DNA from: Bdellovibrionales bacterium
GTDB taxonomy: Bacteria > Bdellovibrionota > UBA1018 > CAIPTA01
DNA: 5,291 bases
Direction of reading: 5' to 3'
NCBI GenBank assembly: GCA_021730855.1
Contig: JAKFYM010000351.1
Span: 1 to 5,291, forward strand
Shown: positions 1 to 5,291 of the stretch, one piece after another
Position numbering within the stretch: the stretch's first letter is position 1
How the letters are laid out: each line of letters starts with the position of its first letter
Notes under the pieces: model-generated
Databases searched by the model: none
What the model saw: only the letters and a program-made list of their open reading frames with translations
Told to the model about the DNA's origin: nothing
Program-made: the position numbers and the translations under genes

Positions 1-1
1 G

Positions 2-1543
2 AACGGCCTTGTCTATACTTTCAAGGTGCGCAAGGGCGTGTTGTTTCATGACGACGCCGCTTTTCCAAATGGCAAAGGCCGCGAGGTAAAGGCGAAGGAT
101 TTTGAATACAGTCTCAAGCGTTTGGCGGATCCTCGCGTGTTAGCCACGGGTTGGTGGCTTTTGGAAAATCGCGTTAAGGGGCTCGATGAATGGCGCGAAA
201 AGTACGTAAAAGACAAAGAGAGCAAAGCGAACTACGACGAGGAAGTGGCAGGCCTGAAGGCCATTGATGACTACACCCTGCAGATCGAACTCAAGCAGCC
301 GTACCCACAATTCTTATTTGCTCTGGCTATGCCCTATGGCGTGGTAGTGGCGCGGGAAGTGGTGGAAAAGTACGGCGCAGAGTTCATCAATCATGCCGTA
401 GGCACTGGCCCCTTCGTCCAAGAGACGTACCGTCCTAATGAATTGATGGTGTACAAGAAAAATCCGAATTACCGCGAAGTTTTGTATCCTTCCGAAGGTG
501 GTCCTGGCGATAAGGAGCAAGGCCTTCTGGATGATGCCGGCAAGCGCCTACCTCTAGTGGATGGGATCAATGTGCGGGTGATTGTGGAGGAGCAGCCGCG
601 TTGGTTGCATTTCATGAGTGGAGATATCGACACCTCGGGAATTCCCAAGGACAGCTTTAAGCAGGCCGTGAAGACGATCGATGCCGCTAAGCCGCTGAAC
701 TTGGATAATATTGACCTCACAGATGAACTGAAGAAAAAGGGCATCGCCATGAGCACGGCTGTGGCGATGGACTTCACCTATACCGCTTTCAATTTGGAAT
801 CGAGTGAGGTGCCCCAGTTTAAGGATAAGCGAGTGCGCCAGGCCATTGCTTTGGCGATGGACGACAAAGAGCTCATCCAAATTTTCTACAATGGCATGGC
901 CACCTCGGCGCAGACTCCGATTCCGCCCAATGTGAATGGCTATGACCCTAGTTTCAAAAACCAATACCGCACGGGCGATCTAGAAAAAGCCCGCAAGCTT
1001 TTGGCGGACGCAGGCTATCCAGGCGGGAAGGGATTTCCAGAAATTCCTTACGACACGATTGCTGATGCCACGAGCCGCCAGATGGCCGACTATGCCGCCA
1101 AGCAGTTGGATAAAATCGGCCTCAAGATGAAAGTGGTTTCTAGCACCTGGCCTTCCTTTCTAGAGCGGATCCAAAAGCGCCAGGCGCAGCTTTGGGGCAT
1201 TGCTTGGAGCGCCGATTATCCCGACGCCGAGAATTTTCTGCAGCTTTTTTACGGGCCTAATGCCCAGCCAGGCGGCATGAATAGCTCCTACTATAAGAAC
1301 AAAGAGTACGATCGCCTCTTTGAGCGGGCGCGCATCCTGCAAGATAGTCCGCAGCGCACCGAGATGTATAAGCAGCTTGCTCGCACTTTGGCCGAAGACA
1401 CTCCGGTGATTTTTGGGGTGCATCGATTGGCTGTGGGTTTGCGTCAGTCTTGGATCAGGAACAACAAATACGATGAATTCATGATCAACCGTTCGAAGTA
1501 TTTGCGTATCGACCAAGAAGCGAAGAAAAAGTTCGGAAACTAA
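2..1543 (+). CDS. Peptide ABC transporter substrate-binding protein, family 5 (5'-partial)
   Basis: This is the extracytoplasmic receptor that captures peptide-like ligands and hands them to the permease pair encoded next. The reading frame is open from base 2, and the residues before the first GTG at 26 (NGLVYTFKVRKG) already match the family's conserved 'YTF+LRKGVKFHD' stretch. The GTG is therefore an internal Val codon, and the true start, signal peptide and first part of lobe I lie upstream. The fragment has 513 residues. Family landmarks, numbered from base 2, are GTGPF at 134-138, the DKRVRQAIALAMD helix from about 275, a KARKLLADAGYPGG segment near 327, and W-SADYPDAENF ending at 412. 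Acidic, glycine-rich loops (about residues 161-182) look subfamily-specific. The stop is one base from dppB, so the two are probably translationally coupled. The exact ligand (dipeptide, oligopeptide, heme or other) cannot be read from the sequence. The family call is very secure. Confidence 0.95.
   Translation, partial: NGLVYTFKVRKGVLFHDDAAFPNGKGREVKAKDFEYSLKRLADPRVLATGWWLLENRVKGLDEWREKYVKDKESKANYDEEVAGLKAIDDYTLQIELKQPYPQFLFALAMPYGVVVAREVVEKYGAEFINHAVGTGPFVQETYRPNELMVYKKNPNYREVLYPSEGGPGDKEQGLLDDAGKRLPLVDGINVRVIVEEQPRWLHFMSGDIDTSGIPKDSFKQAVKTIDAAKPLNLDNIDLTDELKKKGIAMSTAVAMDFTYTAFNLESSEVPQFKDKRVRQAIALAMDDKELIQIFYNGMATSAQTPIPPNVNGYDPSFKNQYRTGDLEKARKLLADAGYPGGKGFPEIPYDTIADATSRQMADYAAKQLDKIGLKMKVVSSTWPSFLERIQKRQAQLWGIAWSADYPDAENFLQLFYGPNAQPGGMNSSYYKNKEYDRLFERARILQDSPQRTEMYKQLARTLAEDTPVIFGVHRLAVGLRQSWIRNNKYDEFMINRSKYLRIDQEAKKKFGN
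1535..1537 (+). promoter_or_regulatory. Weak ribosome binding site for dppB, inside the upstream gene
   Basis: Only a short GGA, seven bases before the ATG at 1545, resembles a Shine-Dalgarno core, and it lies within the last codons of the binding-protein gene. The upstream TAA is separated from this ATG by a single G. I infer that dppB relies mostly on ribosomes terminating on the upstream gene (translational coupling). Confidence 0.45.
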
Positions 1544-1544
1544 G

Positions 1545-2480
1545 ATGTTTAATTACGTCGTTCGCCGCGTGATCTATATGGTCCCGATTCTGTTCGGGAT
1601 CGCCTTGGTGACCTTCATTCTTTTTAACGTGGTGGGCGGCGATCCGGTGCTGCAGATGGCGGGGAAACACGCCAACGAGCAGACTTTGCGGGAGTTGCGG
1701 GCCGAGCTTGGGCTAGACCGCTCCAAGCCCCTGCAGTTCGTCAATTACCTAAAACAGATCGTCACCTTCGATTATGGGCGCTCCTATTCGACGAAGCAGG
1801 ACGTGATGTCGATGATCTGGCGTGCAGCTCCTGTTTCTTTCACCGTAACCTTTCCGGCCTTTCTCCTATCCAATCTGATTGCGATTTCCCTGGCTCTGGT
1901 CGTGGCTTTTTGGCGTGGCAGCTTGTTTGACAAAGTGTCGGTGGCCTTCTGTGTGCTGCTGATTTCCGTTCCTTCCTTGGCCTACATTCTTTTTGGCCAA
2001 TATTTTCTTTCCTATAAAATGGGTTGGTTTCCGATTTCGGGGTATGTGGCCTCGGTTCCGGATATTTTTGCCTACCTGGCTCTGCCCGTGATCATCATGA
2101 TCATTTTGTCGATCGGAGGCGAGCTGCGCTTCTATCGCACGGTGATGCTTGACGAGATCAGCCAGGACTATATCCGCACGGCCCGCGCCAAAGGCCTCAC
2201 GGAGCGAGTGGTGATGTTCCGTCACGTGCTGAAGAACGCGATGATTCCCATCATCACTTCGGTGGTGCTCGAGATCCCGTTCCTGATCGTGGGAGGGCTC
2301 TTGATTGAGAATTTTTTTGGCATTCCCGGCATGGGCTCCCAGATTGTGGATGCGTTCAACACCTCGGACTTCCCGATGATCAAGGCCCAGGTGATGACCC
2401 TTTCGATGATGTATATGGTGTTTAACTTGTTCACGGATGTGCTCTACTCTGTGGTAGATCCGCGGATTACCCTACGGTGA
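1545..2480 (+). CDS. dppB: Peptide ABC transporter permease, DppB/OppB type
   Basis: This is an inner-membrane subunit that pairs with DppC to form the translocation channel. The 311-residue protein has the usual length and layout. A short basic N-terminus (VVRRV) is followed by a first hydrophobic helix at about 9-30, then a periplasmic domain with a GDPV motif (32-35), ELGLD (54-58) and DYGRSYST (76-83). Further hydrophobic segments lie at about 98-122, 131-155, 174-190, 233-255 and 281-303. The cytoplasmic coupling (EAA) loop is at about 212-231 (TARAKGL...RHVLKN), where it should dock on an ATPase subunit. The conserved FGIPGMG (258-264) and C-terminal DVLYSVVDPR (298-307) are typical of the family. 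The ATG at 1545 is chosen because it begins the standard N-terminus and directly follows the upstream stop. Dpp and Opp cannot be told apart by sequence here, so the symbol denotes the family position, not a proven substrate. Confidence 0.95.
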   Translation: MFNYVVRRVIYMVPILFGIALVTFILFNVVGGDPVLQMAGKHANEQTLRELRAELGLDRSKPLQFVNYLKQIVTFDYGRSYSTKQDVMSMIWRAAPVSFTVTFPAFLLSNLIAISLALVVAFWRGSLFDKVSVAFCVLLISVPSLAYILFGQYFLSYKMGWFPISGYVASVPDIFAYLALPVIIMIILSIGGELRFYRTVMLDEISQDYIRTARAKGLTERVVMFRHVLKNAMIPIITSVVLEIPFLIVGGLLIENFFGIPGMGSQIVDAFNTSDFPMIKAQVMTLSMMYMVFNLFTDVLYSVVDPRITLR

Positions 2481-2483
2481 GGA
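2479..2483 (+). promoter_or_regulatory. Ribosome binding site for dppC overlapping the dppB stop
   Basis: GAGGA overlaps the dppB TGA stop and sits seven bases before the ATG at 2491. This supports that start and suggests coupled translation of the two permeases, which would help equal production of the heterodimer. Confidence 0.75.
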
Positions 2484-2490
2484 AGAAGCG

Positions 2491-3393
2491 ATGAGTACCG
2501 CTACGACAACAGTGGAAGCCGTGGTGAGGCAGGCGCCCAAGGGCCGATCCCTTTGGCAGGATGCCTGGAAGCGCCTCAAAAAAGACCGTTGGGCCATGTT
2601 TTGTCTCTATATCGTGACCTTTTATGCCTTGCTGGCGGTGGCGGTGCGTTTGGGGCTTGTGGCTGCCGATTGGGGACAAACCGTAGGGAAGGACTATGAG
2701 CCTCCTAGCCTAGCGCACTGGAAGCTGTGGTTTGGCACGGATATTTTCGGCCGCTCTGTTTTGATGAAAACCATTTATGGGGCCTATGTGTCGATGACGG
2801 TGGGCTTGATTTCGGGCTGCATCGCCGTGCCCATCGGGATGGTGCTTGGAGCCTTGGCGGGATATTTCGGTGGCTGGGTGGATGACATCATCACTTGGTT
2901 TTATACGACGATTTCTAATATTCCCGGCATCATGCTTTTGCTTTCGATGGCTTTGCTTTTGGGCAAGGGAATGTTTTCGATCAACGTGGCTTTGGGCGTT
3001 TCCCTCTGGGTGGGCACCTGCCGCTTGATCCGTGGGGAATTTCTAAAACACAAGGAAAGGGAATACGTGCAGGCGGCCCGCTCGCTCGGAGCGGGAAATG
3101 GACGCCGGATTTTTATTCATATCCTGCCGAATGTTTTCCATTTGATCATCATTAACTTTTCCTTTCTTTTCGTGAGCGCGATCAAAACCGAAGTAATCTT
3201 GAGCTATCTTGGCTTAGGGGTGCAGGGAATTCCCAGCTGGGGTACGATGATCGACGAAGCCAAACTAGAATTGGCTCGTGGCGTTTGGTGGCAGCTTGGT
3301 TCTGCCACCGTGGCGATGCTGATCGTGGTTTTGGCGCTGAATATTTTGGGGGATGCTTTGCGAGACGCCCTAGATCCGAAGTTGAAACACTAG
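2491..3393 (+). CDS. dppC: Peptide ABC transporter permease, DppC/OppC type
   Basis: This is the second channel subunit, partner of DppB. At 300 residues it is the usual family length. A cytoplasmic N-terminal tail of about 35 residues (WQDAWKRLKKDRWAM at 22-36, the OppC N-terminal pattern) leads into the first membrane helix at about 36-58. A periplasmic loop then ends in the hallmark GTDIFGR (82-88). Other hydrophobic segments are near 99-124, 133-158, 161-180, 215-238 and 270-288. The EAA coupling loop is at about 195-214 (AARSLGA...HILPN), close to the classical 'AARALGAS...RHILPN' form. YLGLGVQ-IPSWG (239-251) and the C-terminal LGDALRDALDP (286-296) are conserved family signatures. It starts 10 bases after dppB behind a good ribosome binding site, and no alternative upstream start fits. 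Nothing is missing or disrupted. Confidence 0.95.
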   Translation: MSTATTTVEAVVRQAPKGRSLWQDAWKRLKKDRWAMFCLYIVTFYALLAVAVRLGLVAADWGQTVGKDYEPPSLAHWKLWFGTDIFGRSVLMKTIYGAYVSMTVGLISGCIAVPIGMVLGALAGYFGGWVDDIITWFYTTISNIPGIMLLLSMALLLGKGMFSINVALGVSLWVGTCRLIRGEFLKHKEREYVQAARSLGAGNGRRIFIHILPNVFHLIIINFSFLFVSAIKTEVILSYLGLGVQGIPSWGTMIDEAKLELARGVWWQLGSATVAMLIVVLALNILGDALRDALDPKLKH

Positions 3394-3399
3394 AGCGCC

Positions 3400-3404
3400 G
3401 GGAG
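3400..3404 (+). promoter_or_regulatory. Ribosome binding site for dppD
   Basis: GGGAG lies five bases before the ATG at 3410, in the 16-base gap after dppC. This is the longest intergenic gap in the window. It supports the chosen start, which puts the conserved 'LEVKNL' strand at residues 5-10. Confidence 0.7.
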
Positions 3405-3409
3405 TTTGC

Positions 3410-4405
3410 ATGACACCAGTATTGGAAGTGAAAAATCTGCGCACGGCCTTTCGCACCGATGAGGGCGAACTGATCGCCGTCGACGACGTGAGCTTCTCGG
3501 TTCTGCCTGGAAAGACGATTGGCATCGTGGGGGAGTCGGGCTGCGGAAAGTCTGTGACCTCGCTTTCGATCATGGGACTGATTCCCAATCCCCCAGGCAA
3601 GATCATTGGCGGGGAAATCCTGTTCAATGGAAAAAATCTAGTCAACCTTCCCGCGAATGAAATGCGTAAGATCCGCGGCAACGACATCTCGATGATCTTC
3701 CAGGAGCCGATGACGAGCCTGAATCCTGTGTTCACCGTCGGGAACCAGATCATGGAAGCCATTGTGCTGCACCAGAAGGTTTCGAAGAAGGAAGCGCGCG
3801 TGAAAGCGATCGAGATGCTGAAGCTCGTGGGCATTCCCGCTCCGGAAAGCCGGATTGACGATTATCCCCACCAGCTTTCTGGCGGAATGCGCCAGCGCGT
3901 GATGATCGCGATGGCGCTTTCCTGCAATCCTGCTGTGTTGATCGCAGATGAACCTACCACCGCCCTAGACGTGACCATCCAGGCGCAGATCTTGGAGCTC
4001 ATCAAAGGCTTACGGGAAAAACTCCAAATGGCCGTGGTGCTGATCACTCACGATTTGGGCGTAGTGGCCGAGACCTGTGACCATGTGGTGGTGATGTATG
4101 CCGGCCGAGTGGTGGAGCAGGGCACAGCGGAGGATATTTTTTATCGCCCCGCCCATCCTTATACGAAGGGATTGCTCAATTCGATTCCTTCGCATGATAG
4201 CGTCGTTAAAAGAACTCGTTTGGAAACGATTCCGGGACTCGTGCCGAGTTTGTTGGATTTGCCCAAAGGCTGTCGCTTCCAGGATCGCTGCAAAAAACGC
4301 CAGGACCGTTGTGCCGTGGCCGAGCCGCCTTTGGAGCCAGTGGGAACGGGCCATAGTGCTGCCTGTTATTTCCCCTACCTTGAAAATTTGGAGAGGAGCT
4401 CGTAA
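3410..4405 (+). CDS. dppD: Peptide ABC transporter ATP-binding protein, DppD/OppD type
   Basis: This is a cytoplasmic ATPase that should pair with DppF to drive import through DppB/DppC. The complete 331-residue protein has all ABC motifs: Walker A GESGCGKS (41-48), Q-loop Gln98 in IFQEPMTSLNP, signature LSGGMRQR (156-163; LSGGM instead of LSGGQ is common in this subunit), Walker B VLIADE (176-181) with catalytic Glu181, D-loop ALD (185-187) and switch His214. After the catalytic domain comes the oligopeptide-transporter C-terminal extension, with AHPYTKGL (248-255) and four cysteines at 288, 294, 301 and 319. This C-x5-C-x6-C-x17-C spacing matches the motif that binds a [4Fe-4S] cluster in structurally studied DppD/OppD proteins. 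Its stop overlaps the dppF start by one base (TAATG). No motif is degenerate, so it should be active. The Dpp label reflects family and position, since the substrate is unknown. Confidence 0.95.
   Translation: MTPVLEVKNLRTAFRTDEGELIAVDDVSFSVLPGKTIGIVGESGCGKSVTSLSIMGLIPNPPGKIIGGEILFNGKNLVNLPANEMRKIRGNDISMIFQEPMTSLNPVFTVGNQIMEAIVLHQKVSKKEARVKAIEMLKLVGIPAPESRIDDYPHQLSGGMRQRVMIAMALSCNPAVLIADEPTTALDVTIQAQILELIKGLREKLQMAVVLITHDLGVVAETCDHVVVMYAGRVVEQGTAEDIFYRPAHPYTKGLLNSIPSHDSVVKRTRLETIPGLVPSLLDLPKGCRFQDRCKKRQDRCAVAEPPLEPVGTGHSAACYFPYLENLERSS
4394..4398 (+). promoter_or_regulatory. Ribosome binding site for dppF inside the dppD end
   Basis: A strong AGGAG, within the longer purine run GAGAGGAG at 4391-4398, lies six bases before the ATG at 4405. 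That ATG overlaps the dppD TAA by one base. The arrangement supports coupled synthesis of the two ATPases and fixes the dppF start. Confidence 0.8.
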
Positions 4406-5291
4406 TGGCTGCCTTAAGCCCGAACGACGGATTGTTAGTCGTCAACGATCTCGTAAAACGCTTTCCCATCAAGGGGGGGATTTTTGGCCGGGAAGTGGCC
4501 AGCGTGAAGGCCATCCAGGGCGTGAGTTTTGCGATAAAAAAAGGGGAGACCTTGGGATTGGTGGGAGAGTCGGGCTGTGGAAAGTCCACCCTCGGCCGCT
4601 GCATCCTTCGCCTGATCGAGCCCACGAGTGGGAATGTGCATTTTGAGGGAAGGGACGTTTTGGGCCTGAACCAAACGGAGCTGCGTCGCCTGCGCCGGAA
4701 GATGCAGATCATTTTCCAGGATCCTTTTGCTTCCCTCAACCCTCGCATGACGGTGGGCTCGATCATCTCTGAGCCGATCCGCATCCATGGCCTCGCGAAG
4801 GGCGCAGACGTGACCAAGCGGGTGTTGAAGCTATTGGACCTTTGCGGCCTGCGGGCGGAGGCGGTGAATCGCTACCCGCATGAATTCTCCGGTGGCCAGC
4901 GCCAGCGGATCTGCATTGCGCGGGCCCTCGCCGTGGAGCCGGAGTTCATTGTCTGTGACGAGCCCGTTTCAGCCCTAGATGTGTCGATCCAGGCGCAGAT
5001 TATCAATTTGCTGCAGGACCTGCAGCAAGAGCTCAAGCTCACCTATCTTTTCATCGCCCACGATTTAAAAGTGGTCGAGCATATCTCCACACGCGTGGCG
5101 GTGATGTACTTAGGCAAGGTGGTAGAGATCGCCCACGCGGCGGATCTCTACCGCGACCCTAAGCACCCCTACACCAAGGCCCTATTTTCAGCCATCCCGA
5201 TGCCGGACCCCAAGGGCCGCCCGCGCCGGATCCTGCTCCAGGGCGATGTGCCCAGCCCGATCAACGTGCCCCCAGGTTGCCCCTTCCATCC
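4405..5291 (+). CDS. dppF: Peptide ABC transporter ATP-binding protein, DppF/OppF type (3'-partial)
   Basis: This is the second cytoplasmic ATPase, partner of DppD. The frame is open from the ATG at 4405 to the window end, giving 295 complete codons. The N-terminus carries the DppF/OppF-type insert VKRFPIKGGIFGR (17-29) before VKAIQGVSF, which separates it from DppD. The motifs are Walker A GESGCGKST (54-62), Q-loop Gln105 in IFQDPFASLNP, signature FSGGQRQR (161-168), Walker B FIVCDE (181-186) with Glu186 as the catalytic base, D-loop SALD (189-192) and switch His219 in IAHD. The C-terminal extension includes KHPYTKAL (253-260) and reaches GCPFHP, where Cys292 would be the first cysteine of the Fe-S-type motif. 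The remaining cysteines and the stop lie beyond the window. By family length only a few tens of residues are missing. The protein is intact as far as it can be read. Confidence 0.95.
   Translation, partial: MAALSPNDGLLVVNDLVKRFPIKGGIFGREVASVKAIQGVSFAIKKGETLGLVGESGCGKSTLGRCILRLIEPTSGNVHFEGRDVLGLNQTELRRLRRKMQIIFQDPFASLNPRMTVGSIISEPIRIHGLAKGADVTKRVLKLLDLCGLRAEAVNRYPHEFSGGQRQRICIARALAVEPEFIVCDEPVSALDVSIQAQIINLLQDLQQELKLTYLFIAHDLKVVEHISTRVAVMYLGKVVEIAHAADLYRDPKHPYTKALFSAIPMPDPKGRPRRILLQGDVPSPINVPPGCPFH

Noticed and set aside
26..28. GTG as the start codon of the solute-binding protein
   Set aside because: The frame is open upstream to base 2, and the upstream residues match the conserved family sequence. 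The protein would also lack its signal peptide, so the GTG is an internal Val codon in a truncated gene.
3394..3409. Possible promoter or terminator in the dppC-dppD gap
   Set aside because: The gap is only 16 bases, holds the dppD ribosome binding site and has no inverted repeat or T-run.
3370..3834. Minus-strand open frame (154 codons) opposite dppD
   Set aside because: It is antisense to the Walker A and Q-loop region of dppD, has low-complexity Ser/Phe/Arg-rich content and shows no family resemblance.
4098..4646. Plus-strand open frame (182 codons) spanning the dppD end and dppF start
   Set aside because: It is out of frame with both real genes. Its translation is rich in Arg, Trp and Cys without domain character, and it has no independent support.
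4206..4817. Long minus-strand open frame (203 codons) opposite the dppD/dppF junction
   Set aside because: It lies entirely antisense to two clearly conserved ATPase genes, shows no recognisable domain and has a composition expected of a shadow frame.
3977..5000. Direct repeat of 14 bases (atccaggcgcagat) at 3977-3990 and 4987-5000, plus near-identical Walker A DNA
   Set aside because: These encode the same conserved post-Walker B (IQAQI) and Walker A residues in the paralogous ATPases dppD and dppF. Homology explains them, not a mobile or regulatory repeat.

Overview
The whole window is one co-directional (+ strand) operon fragment for an ABC importer of the peptide/oligopeptide/nickel (Dpp/Opp) class. 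The genes lie in the canonical order: substrate-binding protein (5' end cut off), permease DppB, permease DppC, ATPase DppD and ATPase DppF (3' end cut off). The window is almost all coding. The junctions are 1 nt (SBP to dppB), 10 nt (dppB to dppC), 16 nt (dppC to dppD) and a 1-nt overlap (dppD to dppF). No promoter, terminator, RNA gene, mobile element or CRISPR array was seen, and no gene-free stretch exceeds 16 nt.

Layout: 2-1543 is a family 5 solute-binding protein without its signal peptide and N-terminal lobe start. 1545-2480 and 2491-3393 are two six-helix permeases, each with its cytoplasmic EAA coupling loop. 3410-4405 is a complete ATPase with all ABC motifs and a four-cysteine C-terminal motif of the Fe-S type. 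4405-5291 is the partner ATPase, complete through its catalytic domain but cut in the C-terminal cysteine region. In the expected mechanism, the binding protein captures a peptide (or similar ligand) outside the inner membrane and delivers it to the DppB/DppC heterodimer. The DppD/DppF heterodimer powers uptake by ATP hydrolysis.

Organism: a bacterium of moderate GC. The solute-binding protein looks like a subfamily I associate with Gram-negative bacteria (gammaproteobacterial and deltaproteobacterial/Bdellovibrio-like lineages), but the window has no phylogenetic marker and this is a weak inference. CTAG is not strongly avoided (13 sites counted by eye), which argues mildly against an enterobacterium.

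I found no convincing sign of an undescribed system. The findings below are modest: tight coupling of the binding protein to the permease, subfamily-specific loops in the binding protein, a likely Fe-S cluster motif in the ATPase, and two homopolymer runs at the start of dppF.
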